A DNA stretch of 64,000 nt from Salvelinus alpinus. Lineage: Eukaryota; Chordata; Actinopteri; Salmoniformes; Salmonidae. The translations under genes were made by a program, and so were the position numbers. The stretch covers positions 7,683,503 through 7,747,502 of the forward strand of contig NC_092122.1 of NCBI RefSeq assembly GCF_045679555.1. The letters are read 5' to 3'. Under the pieces are notes generated by a model. The model saw only the letters and a program-made list of their open reading frames with translations. It ran no database searches and was not told the origin of the DNA. Shown here one piece after another: positions 53,801 through 63,489 of this stretch (its first letter is position 1; every line of letters starts with the position of its first letter).

Positions 53801-56800
53801 AAGTATTCACGCCCCTCGACTTTAGCCACAATTCGTTTTGCTACAACCTGATTTTCAAATGGCTTCAATTGAGATTTGGTGTTACTGGCCTACACACAAC
53901 ACCCCATAATGTCCAAGTGGAATTATGTTTTTACAAATGTTCACTAATTCATTAAAACGGAAAGCAGAAATGTGTTGCGTCAATAAGTATTCAACCCCTT
54001 TGTTATGGCAAACCTAAATAAGTTCAGGAATAAAAATGTGCTTAAGTCACATAATAAGTTGCATGGACTTAAGTGTTTAACATGATTGTTGAATGACTAC
54101 CTCATCTCTGTACCCCACCCATACAATTATATGTAAGGTCCCTCAGTCGAGCAGTGAATTTCAAACACAGATTCAACCACAAAGACCAGGGAGGTTTTCC
54201 AATCACAAAGAAGGGCACCTATTGGTAGATGGGTAAACAATAAAAAAAGCAGACATTGAATATCCCTTTGAGTATTGCGAAGTTATTAACACCCAGTCAC
54301 TACAAAGATACAGTTGTCTTCCTCACCCGGTTGCCGGAGAGAAAGGAAACCGCTCAGGGATTTCACCATGAGGCCAATGGTGACTTTAAAACAGGTACAG
54401 TGTTTAATGGCTGTGATAGGAGAAAACTGAGGATTGATCAACAACACTGTAGTTGCTCCACAATACTAACCTAACTGACAGACTGAAATGAAGGAAGCAT
54501 GTACAGAAAATTCCAAAACATGCACCCTGTTTGCAATAAGGCACTAAAGTAAAACTGCAAAGAATGCGGCAAAGAAATTAACTTTGTCTTGAATACAAAG
54601 CGTTATGTTTAGGGCAAATCCAACAACACATTACCGAGTACCACTTCACATTTTCAAGCATGGTGGTGGCTGCATCATGTTATGGGTATGCTTGTCATTG
54701 ACTAGGACTTTTCTTTAGGATAAAAATAAAAGGAAAAGAGCTAAGCACAGGCAAAATCATAGAGGAAAACCTGGTTCAGTCTGCTTTCCAACAGACACTG
54801 GGAGACAAATTCACCTTTCAGCAGGACAGTAACCTAAAACACAAGGCCAAATATACACAGGAGTTGCTTACCAAGACGACATTGAATAATGTTCTGGAGT
54901 GGCCTGGTTACAGTTTTGACATAAATTGGCTTGAAAATCTATGGCGAGACTTGAAAATAGCTGTCGAGCAATGAGCAACTTGACAGAGCTTGAAGAATAA
55001 AAAAAAGTATGTGCAAATATTGTACAATCCAGGTGTGCAAAGCTCTTCCAGACTTACCCAGAAAGACTCACAGCTGTAAACACTGCCAAAGGTGATTCTA
55101 ACATGCATTAACTCAGGGGTGTGAATACTTCAGTAAATTAGATATTTCTGTATTTCATTTTCAATAAATAAGCAAAAATAAATAAAAACATGTTTTCACT
55201 TTGTCATTATGAGGTAGTGTGTAGATGGGTGAGGAAAAAACTATTGAATCCATTTTGAATTCAGGCTGTAACACAACAAAATGTGGAATAAGCCAAGGGG
55301 TATCAATACTTTGTGAAGGCACTGTATATGACATGAGGATGTGGTTTGCAGTCAGTGCTTTGATGTGTGTGTGACAAGTGAAGGGAGAGTGCGCGAGCGA
55401 GAGACCGAACAGGAAAATGGAAGAAAGGAGGGTGTTTTCTCACCTTGAATGGTTTGTCTCCGCTGTGTGAGACCATGTGTCTCTGGAGCCAGCTCTGACT
55501 GGTCGACGGGGTGTTGTACACCTTGCAGCCCTTCCACAGGCACACAAACACCTGGCGAGAGGAGAGCAACACTGTTAAACACACGTCTCTTCACAGGTCA
55601 CTCACAACCTAGCTCTTATGAGTTACCCAAGATGCAATGTAAGAAACTAAACGTCCTACGAAATCCTACTATCCTAGAGAATTGTAGTAGTTGGCAGAAT
55701 GAATTTATATATGAAATGTCTATGACCATTTTTAACTTAAGCCCCTAGAAACTCAATCCCCCATAAACTGACCCCCGCCCCCTCTGAACCTAAAGTTCCA
55801 AGAGAGGTAAAACATCAAGCGGTCTTCGTACAGCAGTACTTCTCATCTGGAGTTAGTTTAACACAGGATGTTTGGATTATCTTCGAGATGGAGAAGAGGG
55901 GGATTGATGTTTTGAAGACAGGGTTGTGGTGGCGGAGAAGAGGGGGAAGAGGAGAAGACGAGTTGGAGGCATAAAACTAGAAGGTGAAGGAAGAAGGGGA
56001 TAGAAGATGGTGAGCAGGCAGGAGGACAGAGAAGATGATTTAGGAAGTGAAGGATAGAAGAAGAAAAAAAACATACCCCTCCCCGTTGTCCGTCCACGTG
56101 CACGCCCCTGATGTGCTCAGCCAGGTCTGGGCTGGTGGTAAAGAGGAGCTGGCACTGGTCCCAGCAGCAGGTGTATGCCACGCCCTTACCCGCCGACGGG
56201 GTGGCGGTGCCTGGGCCGTGCCCGTTCATCATGGCAGGTGTGGAGCGCCCGCTGGACGCTGTGCTCTCCATGTCCATCAGAGTACTGCTGATACTGAGAG
56301 GGAGGGAGATGGGGTCAGCACAGAGATCTGTAGGTCTACATAACAAATCAAATGTTATTAGTCACATGCACCGAATGCAACAGGTGTAGACCTTACCTTG
56401 AAATGCTTACTTACAAGCCCTTAACCAACAATGCAGTTAAGAAAATATTTACTAAATAAACTAGAGTAAAAAAAACAAGAGTTACAATAAAATAACAAGG
56501 CTACATACAGGGGCTACCGGTACCAAGTCAATGTGTGGGAGTAAAAGTTAGTCGAGGCAATTGAGGTAATATGTACACGTAGGTAGGGGTAAAGTGGCTA
56601 TGCATAGATAAACAGTGAGTAGCAGCAGCGTAAAAAAAGGGGGGAGGGGGTCAATACAGCCATTTAATTAGCTGTTCAGCAGTCTTATGGCTTGGGAGGG
56701 TAGACGCTGTTAAGAAGCATTTTGGACCTAGACTTGGCGGTCTGGTACCTCTTGCTGTGTGGTAGCAGGGAGAACAGTCTAACTAGGGTGGCTGAAGTCT

Positions 56801-59551
56801 TTGGACATTTTTAGGGCCTTCTTCTGACACCGCCTGGTATAGAGGTCCTGGATGGCAGGAAGTTTGGCCCCAGTGATGTACTGGGCCATATGCACTACCC
56901 TCTGTAGCGCCTTGCGGTCGGTTCTAGTCATAGGTTTGGACAGCCTCATAAATCTGGGTGATTTAGTGCGTTTACAGCATGTGCCGACACCGCTCTTCTA
57001 CAGACGGTGCCACTTCTCTGGGGCATATGAGGTTTAGTATGCCTGGTCTACAAGGAGGGATGTGAGGGTGTCATGGCGGATTTTAATCTCATGCCACTAT
57101 AGACATAGAAGTATCTCCCTTCGTCCTCACACACAAAGCTTCTCAGAGTGCACTAGTGACTCAGTAATGCTACCACGTTGGACTGAATGAAGAGAAAGTG
57201 ACACACACACACCTCGTAAGGCTGCCTGCCTCCAGCTGCTCCCCTGCCCTGTTCCTGAGGTCCTCAGTGCCAGCAGGGGAACAAAAGTTACATTGAGACC
57301 ATGCAGCTGCCCAAACAACAGAGCTCTCTCCTCCATTCACTCCTTTCTTACTACAAGCCTTTCTGCCCCGGCTAGACAAAGCAACGCACCATGACCGGAG
57401 AGGGCCGAAGGGGGAATCCCCTCTCCTTCAGATACAACAGGGCTGCAGGAGCTGAAGTGTTGTAACACAGGGTCTTCAGCCTTTGTGCTAACTGGGTTTC
57501 TTTTGTTAGCTACCCGCTACAGGTCGTCCTATGGCTACAGACTGAGACAATCTACTGGGATCCAGAAAGGGAATTATTCCACTATTTTAGCAGCAAAAGG
57601 AGAAGGGTGGATATCGGGGTGTGTGAAATGGTTGAGTTCTCTGCTTCCATTTGAATAAGAAAAGTATGTGTATATCGTTATTTTCTGTTGGCTAGTCTAG
57701 TGATATTCAGACATCGTGTACAGGGGCAAATCTATATGTATTAGTATATGGCTGAGGACCCTATATCTACACTGGACTTTTGCATACAGGCTTTTGCCTA
57801 TGTGTCTGTGTGTTGACTTCTATTGTTACATGCACATAAAGAGTCAGGTTCAAAAGCATACACGCACGCGTAACCGGAATTCTGCATAGTGTTAGGAGAA
57901 TCAGATCGGCGAACTCACTGTTTTTCGGCGGGGCCGCGGCAACGTAAATGATTCTAAGTTGCATCGTAAGAGAGTTGAGCAGCGAGTTGCATACATCATT
58001 ACTCATTCCTAACACCTTTGATCCGATTCACTCTCTCATTCTGCACTAGTTTATGATCCAGTGGAAATTCCATCTGGGCCATTTCACATAACGGCATGGG
58101 GGATTCTGGGTACTAAATCTAAATATCTCAGAAAGACTTGTGTGTGTGTGTGTGAGTCCCTCATGTGCGTGTGGGTGAGAACCTGTGTGTATAGGACTCA
58201 TCTCAACACAGACATCCTGTAACTACAGTCACAAGGCCAAACCAACTAGGAGGCGATGAAGAGTTGCGTTGACCACACGGACCCACTTGACACGTCTGTA
58301 AGTGTGTGTGTAGATATGTTAGAAGTAGCTCTGTGGCTAAACACCACTCTTCACATGAAAGCTGGGGCCTCTTGGTTGGTTTGTTAGTGTGCGATTATTA
58401 TTATTCTTTGTCTCAGTGCATCACTTGTGAAATTACTCATGGGACTTTCACCAAACGGTTTTCAAGGATACATGCCAACTTGGACGATCTTACTTAAGTC
58501 ACTGAATTGGTTCATAAGATAAAATCAAGTCTGAAATGTTCATATTGCTGGTGTGTCTCTTTTTAAAACGTGGTTTCATAGTAGCGACGTTATTACACAA
58601 TGAGCATCGTGGTGGCCAAGTGGCAATGCAGGCCATACATGGACATCATGTCCAGATGCGGGTGTACGTGCAGCGTGGAACCACTCCGTTGAAAACTAAA
58701 GGCAAATCTAGGCCTATTCAACCATCGGTTAAAACTACGCATGTACCCAAATGTTGTCTGTTGTCAACTGTCCATAACGCATCGTTGCGCATTTGGGTGC
58801 TGATGCATTGTAGCAAAACAAACCCGATTGTTATGCTAAACTGTCGTTTGGCAAAATACAAAAGTACGGAGATATCACACAACGCTACATAATTGCAAGG
58901 ATAGTGAATGCAACTTGTAACAATGTAGCTTGATCACAAACGTAAACATCTTATCAAGATTTAATCATTGTTGGAGTGGGCTGGCAACGGTGTTGCGCTG
59001 CTTTGTATTCAACATTTGACTGGGTATTAGTAATCCACAGACCTGTCTTCCGAATCCATTCGACTGAGAGGTTCTCCATCCGAGGAGGATATCTCGACAC
59101 TGGCCCGTCTTTTGATACCGTGGTCGGTTTTCTCCGTGGATTCCTCGCTTTTGGTCTTGTCGGAGCTAGGAGGCGAGGACACGCTCTCCTCTCTTTGTTC
59201 TTGATTCAGCTCCACGGTACTCTCTCCGGTTTCGGTGCTGCTCGCAGGGATTCCCTCCACGGGACTTTTAACCGGTTCAGACAGTTCACAGGCCGGTTCG
59301 TCTTCTTTGTTGCCGTTTTCCGTGGGTAAAATCGATTCTTTGGCGACTTCTGGTGCGACTGGAGGCTTCTCCTCTTTGCTGTCTCGGTTGCTCACGTCCA
59401 TTTCTGTTTCGTCCTCGTTGTCACCCGGTTCCTGTTTCGAGTCTGTAGGGCCCTGCTTATTATTCCCGTTCTCTCCCATGGCCAATGTTCCATTTTGCTC
59501 GTTTGCCGGTGTTGAGTCTTGTTCGGTACCGTTGGTTGTAACTGCAGCCAT
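44703..59551 (-). CDS. aebp2: aebp2, PRC2 accessory zinc-finger protein (7 coding exons, 3' end incomplete)
   Basis: Spliced minus-strand gene with exons 59551-59043, 56293-56077, 55551-55444, 53458-53272, 52771-52647, 46765-46698 and 44816-44703. All internal junctions have AG/GT borders and phases join exactly, giving about 442 codons. The product has an acidic, Ser/Glu-rich N-terminus, then [14 protein letters not shown], three C2H2 fingers (C212/C217/H230/H235; C246/C251/H267/H271; C279/C284/H297/H301), a Lys/Arg cluster at residues 328-338 and the conserved C-terminal block ending LLDPNIYR-like. This order is that of AEBP2, which is known to bind nucleosomes and stimulate the Polycomb repressive complex 2 methyltransferase in the nucleus. 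The N-terminus is shorter than in mammalian long isoforms. The short basic last exon expected after exon 7 was not recognised. Introns carry Tc1, hAT and LINE insertions and a 65-bp minisatellite. Confidence 0.95.
44817..46697 (-). other. aebp2 intron 6
   Basis: Contains GA-rich stretches (44821-44930; 45297-45390), a CTC-rich run (45718-45740) and an imperfect 82-bp duplication at 45925-46083. A (GT)n run lies at 46391-46413. Confidence 0.7.
45925..46083. repeat. 82-bp imperfect tandem duplication
   Basis: GCTGAGAAACTAATGG at 45925 and GCTGAGAGACTAATGG at 46007. Each continues with GGGCTGCA and TAGTCTGAAGTGGCTTTCTC-like sequence. Confidence 0.7.
46698..46765 (-). CDS. aebp2: aebp2 exon 6
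   Basis: A 68-bp exon between TCTCTAG|GTAATA and GACAT|GTGAGT. It codes for [20 protein letters not shown] then ED and two bases of Ile. Exon 7 begins with A, restoring ATA. The sequence matches the AEBP2 core just before LPDVWVNES. Confidence 0.93.
46766..47660 (-). other. aebp2 intron 5, proximal part
   Basis: Unique-looking, with an (AC)n run at 47200-47222. No additional exon supported. Confidence 0.6.
47661..48050. repeat. 65-bp minisatellite, six near-identical copies
   Basis: ACTGCTGGGTTCCTGCGCTG recurs at 47661, 47726, 47791, 47856, 47921 and 47986 (exact period 65), and ACTGC starts again at 48051. No difference between copies was seen by eye. Lies in aebp2 intron 5. Confidence 0.97.
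48051..49203 (-). other. aebp2 intron 5, no further feature
   Basis: AT-rich; an A-rich low-complexity run at about 48986-49050. Confidence 0.5.
49204..49332. repeat. fold-back element
   Basis: GTGATAATGCCCTCGAAGCC (49204) and GGCTTCTCTGGCATTATCAC (ending 49332) form 27-nt inverted arms with one or two mismatches. Confidence 0.8.
49358..50199 (+). mobile_element. LINE relic, reverse transcriptase part (left of hAT insertion)
   Basis: Readable pieces: [40 protein letters not shown] and [11 protein letters not shown] (YADD box as YAGD). Frames are broken and an A-rich unit is inserted near 49975. The LINE resumes beyond the hAT element at 51695. Different from the RSg-1-like copies. Confidence 0.7.
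50200..51686 (+). mobile_element. degraded hAT transposon with BED-finger transposase remnant
   Basis: Ends TAGGGGTGTAATAG (50200) and GTTACACCCCAA (51686) are inverted. Flanks GTACTTCG (50192-50199) and CTACTTTG (51687-51694) agree at 6 of 8 positions, as an old hAT target duplication. A frame from 50488 reads [14 protein letters not shown] then [17 protein letters not shown], followed in broken frames by a Cys/His region and [20 protein letters not shown], typical of Ac/ZBED-like hAT transposases. Confidence 0.65.
51695..52300 (+). mobile_element. LINE relic, C-terminal part (right of hAT insertion)
   Basis: Continues the relic at 49358: [26 protein letters not shown], then [15 protein letters not shown] and [10 protein letters not shown] are the region after the reverse transcriptase in several fish LINEs. 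Stops interrupt it. A GTGTACT-like AT-rich 3' zone follows. Confidence 0.65.
52301..52646 (-). other. aebp2 intron 5, distal part
   Basis: A GT-rich run near 52621-52638 lies close to the exon 5 donor; nothing else seen. Confidence 0.6.
52647..52771 (-). CDS. aebp2: aebp2 exon 5
   Basis: Acceptor CCCTCCAG|CACGAC. The exon codes for [19 protein letters not shown] and on to [11 protein letters not shown], conserved residues 341-382. Donor is ACG|GTAAGT. A GT dinucleotide tract begins about 15 bp into the following intron (52626-52638 region). Confidence 0.93.
52772..53271 (-). other. aebp2 intron 4
   Basis: About 500 bp with a GT/TATG-rich stretch and, at 53175-53215, GGTCCCCACAAGGATAATAA, a fragment of the dispersed repeat also seen at 35363. 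Confidence 0.7.
53272..53458 (-). CDS. aebp2: aebp2 exon 4 (zinc finger 3 and basic cluster)
   Basis: Acceptor CTCCAG|TGTGTG. The exon codes for the third finger [19 protein letters not shown], a Gln/Asn/Lys linker and the basic run [14 protein letters not shown]. In AEBP2 this region is known to contact nucleosomal DNA. It ends one base into the Pro-341 codon, with donor C|GTACGT. Intron 3 upstream of it holds a 1.5-kb Tc1-like element. Confidence 0.94.
53779..55324 (+). mobile_element. Tc1-like transposon in aebp2 intron 3
   Basis: Left terminus around GGCCTTCAGAAAGTATTCAC with an irregular first 15 bp. Right terminus ACTTTGTGAAGGCACTG before TA. The plus-strand transposase is heavily mutated (readable KHGGGCIML-like, [17 protein letters not shown], and an [13 protein letters not shown]-like frame). 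It stands in opposite orientation to the host gene. Confidence 0.8.
55444..55551 (-). CDS. aebp2: aebp2 exon 3 (zinc finger 2)
   Basis: This 108-bp exon (36 codons, phase 0 at both ends) reads [14 protein letters not shown]...SHSGDKPFK, the second C2H2 finger and its linker. Acceptor is TCGCCAG|GTG and donor AAG|GTGAGA. It is the family-typical finger with the insert [13 protein letters not shown]. Confidence 0.95.
55552..56076 (-). other. aebp2 intron 2
   Basis: 525 bp. The part near exon 2 is GGA/GAAG-rich on the plus strand. No repeat family recognised. Confidence 0.7.
56077..56293 (-). CDS. aebp2: aebp2 exon 2 (zinc finger 1)
   Basis: Acceptor CTCTCAG|TATCAGC at 56294. The exon codes for a Ser/Thr-rich segment ([13 protein letters not shown]) and the first C2H2 finger, CCWDQC...HIRGVH, followed by VDGQRGG. 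It ends in phase 0 at GGAGGG|GTATGT. A LINE 3' end lies only about 50 bp upstream of the acceptor (56343 onward), so the branch-point region borders or lies within the insertion. Confidence 0.94.
56343..56925 (-). mobile_element. LINE 3' end (RSg-1-like) in aebp2 intron 1
   Basis: On the minus strand it ends with CTGCATTGTTGGTTAAGGGC and the AATAACATTTGATTTG tail, as the copy at 9612 does. It is 5'-truncated in the last part of the coding region (CAGTACATCACTGGGGCCAA and the [10 protein letters not shown]-like end). Same orientation as aebp2, so it adds a LINE polyadenylation-side sequence just before exon 2. Confidence 0.85.
56926..59042 (-). other. aebp2 intron 1, no further feature
   Basis: Unique-looking; short (GT)n runs at 58140-58155 and 58300. 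No additional exon supported. Confidence 0.5.
59043..59551 (-). CDS. aebp2: aebp2 exon 1 (start codon)
   Basis: The exon codes for residues 1-169 plus two bases of codon 170. I chose the ATG at 59551-59549 (MAAVTTNG) because it has A at -3 and G at +4; the frame is open two codons further up only through a GTG. Composition is Glu/Ser/Asn/Pro-rich and probably disordered, ending in the conserved [13 protein letters not shown]. The donor is AG|GTCTGT at 59042. Exon 2 supplies T to complete the Ser codon. Confidence 0.93.
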
Positions 59552-59730
59552 GTTCACAGCTCTTAGTAAGCTATTTTGTGTTGTAGGCTACTACCCCCCC
59601 CAAAGTTGGTTCTTTCTCCCAATCGCATGCGCTGCTTCACCATGAGTGTTCAACCGGGACGCGAGGGGAGGAGGCATAACCATGACGTAGTCCCCCGCAT
59701 TGTGGACCGTTCCACGTGTTCCAGAGAACT
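59552..59730 (-). promoter_or_regulatory. putative aebp2 5' UTR and promoter
   Basis: This is sequence upstream of the aebp2 ATG. A CACGTG E-box is visible at 59713 and a TGACGTA CRE-like site near 59682. There is no TATA box in a convincing position. The promoter role is inferred from location only. Confidence 0.35.
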
Positions 59731-59901
59731 ATTGTTATATTTGTTTTATATTTACAAAAAAGTGTTCCAGAAAACAGAACATTGACATAATTTAAAGTGA
59801 AATGTTAGGGTAAATCTAAACAATTCTTACCACTATACCGGGGCTCCAATCTATTAGCAGGCCTAGCATATGTGTAATTATGTTTTTGTATAAAGCCTAG
59901 A

Positions 59902-60650
59902 TTCAAGACTTCGTGCTTTTCAGCTAAAATTATTATATACAATTCTTGTCACCAACAAAATTTTGAATATTTGGGGCATAAAACCATCGAAGCTCTGCAG
60001 ATTTTGTTGTGAGGATACAGAATCAATAGACCATTTGTTTAGGTATTGCCCTCAGGTAGCCTGTTTCTGGTCTCAGGTTCAGGAATGGCTGAAAATGCTT
60101 AACATTGATCTAAAAGTGACCCTAGAAATAGTACTGTTAGGAGATCTGGAGAGACTGGGTCAGTCAATGACTAATATACTAATACTCTTAGTAAAATTAT
60201 TGATCTTCAACTCGCAATCTGTGGATTCTATTCGATTAGATAGATTGAAATTGTACGTTAAACATCACAGCATAGTTGAAAGATATGTGTTGCGTAGAAC
60301 TTTGTAGAGGGTTGCCAGCAGAGATAGATGGGATGAGCTGAGGGAAGCGGAGGGTTGCCAGCAGAGATAGATGGGATGGGCTGAGGGAAGCGGAGGGTTG
60401 GGATGTGGAATTGGAGACAAGTGGGAGTGGAGTTGCTGTGCGGGAGATAGAATGATGGTCAAAGATAAGTCAAAATAAAACATAATAAAACAATAAAAAG
60501 TACGTTTGAATGACACTGAGGGGCAGTGTTTTTACAGCTAATGCCGGTGTTGTGCCGAAAATCCCCCCCTTCTAATTTCCTTAATTTTGTGGCTAGAGTC
60601 AAATACTTTCTGTGGCACACATCAGAGTCAAATACTTGACTCTGATACTA
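59902..60650 (+). mobile_element. L1-like LINE insert with 20-bp target duplication
   Basis: Flanked by identical 20-bp repeats, GTTTTTGTATAAAGCCTAGA, at 59882-59901 and 60651-60670. The insert codes, from its left edge, for the C-terminal part of an L1/Tx1-like ORF2: AFQLKLLYTILVTNKILNIW, then CRFCCEDTESIDHLFRYC (Cys-rich zf-RVT motif), to the stop near 60306. A 43-bp tandem duplication and an A-rich tract (60470-60500) follow. 5'-truncated. Confidence 0.85.
60307..60396. repeat. 43-bp tandem duplication
   Basis: GAGGGTTGCCAGCAGAGATA occurs at 60307 and 60350 with one substitution in the unit. Lies in the 3' part of the L1-like insert. Confidence 0.9.
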
Positions 60651-60670
60651 GTTTTTGTATAAAGCCTAGA

Positions 60671-61439
60671 ATTTTCATGCAAATTCATCAAAGCAGATAT
60701 ATTTTCTTTTCTTCATGACCCCCAGGCCTTATTATGTTGTAAAAGTAAGGTAGGAGATCATGACCACATGTAAAGGACTCTTCCAAGTACAGGCGCAAGA
60801 AGAGTAGCTAATGGGTATCCTAATAAAATACTAAATACATGAAGGTGGTAGGGATTAGGAACTATAGGGTAAGAGGCATGGAAAGGGTAGGAACTAGTGG
60901 AAGGAGTGGAATGGAACCAGGCCCACGTATCCACAGAGTGCTACAGGCTGGGACCACAAAAGATTCAGAGCCTCATTAACATAGCTACTCATGTGTGTCC
61001 AGCATGAAAGGAGGGGGGGGGGAAGGGAAGAAGGTGGAAGGATGGGGAAAGAGGGTGAGAATGGAGGTGACTGACCTTACTGTGTCGATGACCTGAGTGA
61101 TTGGCTGCGTCTAGTGTGACAGTGGCATTGTCCAGAGCAGAGATCATTCATTTTACCAAGTGGATATGAGCTATTGGCCTGAAGGCTACCATTCCAGTTG
61201 AAGGCCAGAGTCCCAGTCCCTCAACGGACACAGAAAGGAGCTTCATGACCTTTAAAGTTTGTCAATGTCTTGTCTTCAGCACCATCAGAGCTTCTATCCT
61301 ATCAGTGATCAGGAAATCATATTTGTAACATGATAAAACCAAAACGACAGGACGCATTGGAAATGAACTTCCTTCTATCTCCCGACGTTTAAAACAAATG
61401 TAAATACGTTGCTTGTGTCATAACATAAACCCCCACCAC
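60671..61439. other. intergenic DNA between aebp2 and plekha5
   Basis: Unique-looking with a poly(G) run (61012-61022). No exon recognised. Confidence 0.5.
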
Positions 61440-62782
61440 AGCATTTAAGAACATCAACATTTATTTCACATGATATAAAACAGATGAGATATGAACATTT
61501 TTCATATTGACTCTAATAATAATAACCTCAGACTTATAATTTCTGCTCTGCTCTTTCTATGGTGTACATCATTTACACAATGAAACTTTACATTTATGTA
61601 CATTATATTTTAACGTCCTGGGGGAACAAAACGCCTGCTTATTGCTTATACATGTGCTATTCTCTTCTCTCTGTCCAGGACTCCACACAACCAGACAGAA
61701 TCTAACACACAACCCTAATCTCATAAAACTATTTTATCTCTCTTCTATATTTTACTTTAAATATATCTCAGCCGTAGAAAAAAAAAAAACAGAGAAGCAG
61801 ATCGATTCTAACCCAGGACATTTACGTGTGGTTGTCAGCGGCGACCAGATCCCGATCCTCCCGACATAAATAAACACAACCTTTATAAAATATTTAAACT
61901 CTGTCCAACAGCAGCAATAGGGTGGCACCTTATTGAAGTATAAACCCATTGTATAGTTAGTTCATTCTATATGTTTTATATATGTATATATTAACAACTT
62001 CTTTGAACAATGAGGGAATGTGCGGTGTAAAATATGTGGAAAATGAAACATTTAGGGCCTCAGGTTAAAAACTTAAATGAGAGTAAAACCAGTAAAAAGA
62101 CAAGAGCATATGGCGCCCCCGTGTGGTTAAAGGAAAGCACTGCCTTAGTGTGTGTAGATTCGGTGCTTCGCCCTCTCAATAGTGTGTGATTGTGGGAAGA
62201 CCTCAAATGCATACTCCTCCCGTCCTCAGGTCCTTGTCTCCTTCTCAAAACCCATTAGATGAGAAAGCCAGATATCCTTCCCCTCCGACCTTCTCCACCA
62301 GTGGGATTTGAGAAGGAGACAGGACGCAAGGAGTATGCAATTGTGATCTTCCCAGTATGAGACTCCTCTAGTGCTCTTATTTACAACTGTACAGTCCTCT
62401 CCTCGTTACAGTAGTGCTCAGCTCATAGACACTCAAGACATCCTCACAGAACATGTCCAAAATAACAGACCATCATAGTACCTGTAATAATAATCATCAT
62501 CAATTATCACTCTGGTAATACCATCTTGTCCTCTGATATCTCTGTGTGAATGAAAACGTTTTGCATCACAGTTATTGTGTAGGCAGGCAGTAAGTAATAC
62601 GAGCAGGCCTGTGGATCTACTCTTTCTGTCTGTCTGGCTACAGTTGTTTCTATACATACAGAGAGCTACTGGGCATGCTCTGTGCAGGCTGGCTGGTGCC
62701 ATCATGGCTCTGTAGGATGCCATCTTGGGTCTCCAGGCTGGCATCGCTTATGAGTCACTGCTCACCAAGGTCAATGTCTGTG
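61440..62782 (-). other. probable plekha5 3' UTR with an alternative terminal exon
   Basis: Single-copy-looking sequence downstream of the terminal exon on the minus strand. An AATAAA signal lies at 61465-61460, a plausible transcript end. At 62782 a good acceptor (CCCTGCAG) opens a frame reading TDIDLGEQ then TGA (62757-62755). The same frame stays open after the TGA to SSSLYV and TAG at 62652-62650. Either an alternative 3' exon or chance. Confidence 0.35.
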
Positions 62783-63040
62783 CTGCAGGGATAAGTGCAA
62801 AGATAGGGAAGAGGTGAAGAGACAGACGAGCACACACAAAAATAGCAGAGGTCACAAGCCACAATGTTCTGCAAAAAAAAAATATTGAGAAAATGATTAT
62901 GCTGACATGACTAGATGTCTGTGTTTAAATGGCTGGTGTGATGTTGCCTGCTGGTAAGATCTGTGTCGATTGGAGGGTAGATCTCTGAGGGCTGAGCATT
63001 GGACCCTGAAGTTGAGGTTAGGGGGTTGATGGGAAGAGTT

Positions 63041-63299
63041 ATTAACTCTACCTACAGTACATATTACCTCAATTACCTCAACTAACTGGTGCCCCCTCAC
63101 ATTGACTCTGTACCGGTACCCACTGTATATAGCCTCGCTATTGTTATTTTACTGCTGCTATTTAATGATCTGTTACTTTTATTTGTTATTCGTATTTTTT
63201 GTTGTTGTCTTCTACATTTTTTAAAACTGCATTGTTGGTTAGGGCTTGTAAGTAAGCATTTCACTATAAGGTATTCGGCGTATAACATTTGATTTGATA
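63041..63299 (+). mobile_element. LINE 3' end (RSg-1-like)
   Basis: Contains CTACAGTACATATTACCTCA, GACTCTGTACCGGTACCCAC, AACTGCATTGTTGGTTAGGG and ends CATTTGATTTGAT, the same 3' UTR as at 9612 and 56343. Lies between the two candidate plekha5 3' exons. Confidence 0.85.
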
Positions 63300-63379
63300 A
63301 AGGTCAAAGGTTGTAGATAAGGACAGAGAAGTCTCTTACTGAGTGTAGTTCAGTTCACAGAACCACCTCCTCGACACGT

Positions 63380-63474
63380 CTACACACACATGAAGTGGGA
63401 TCCGTCAGTGAGTTGAGGAGGAGATGGAGGAGAGGGAGAGGAGGAGGACTGGGGCGGAAAGGGCAGGCTTTTCA
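63380..63474 (-). CDS. plekha5: probable last coding exon of plekha5
   Basis: Acceptor TGTTTGCAG|TG at 63475 is followed by an open frame of 30 codons: KSLPFPPQ, a Ser/Pro-rich stretch, then QLTDGSHFMCV and TAG at 63382-63380. The hydrophobic C-terminus ending in Val resembles a PDZ ligand. I assign plekha5 (a pleckstrin-homology adaptor of cell junctions and microtubules) from synteny: in human PLEKHA5 lies just upstream of AEBP2 in the same orientation, as this exon does. My recollection of the family C-terminus agrees but is not certain. Only this exon falls in the window; the region upstream is occupied by a Tc1-like element from 63490. Confidence 0.55.
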
Positions 63475-63489
63475 CTGCAAACAACACAC

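Noticed and set aside
55858-56076. Extension of aebp2 exon 2 past its donor as a coding frame
   Set aside because: Low-complexity Ser/Pro/Leu sequence after a good GTATGT donor; the next exon joins in phase without it.
59555-59557. Upstream GTG as the aebp2 start codon
   Set aside because: The ATG at 59551 has a favourable context; a GTG start is not expected here.
59235-59645. 136-codon plus-strand ORF opposite aebp2 exon 1
   Set aside because: Antisense shadow of a conserved coding exon on the minus strand.
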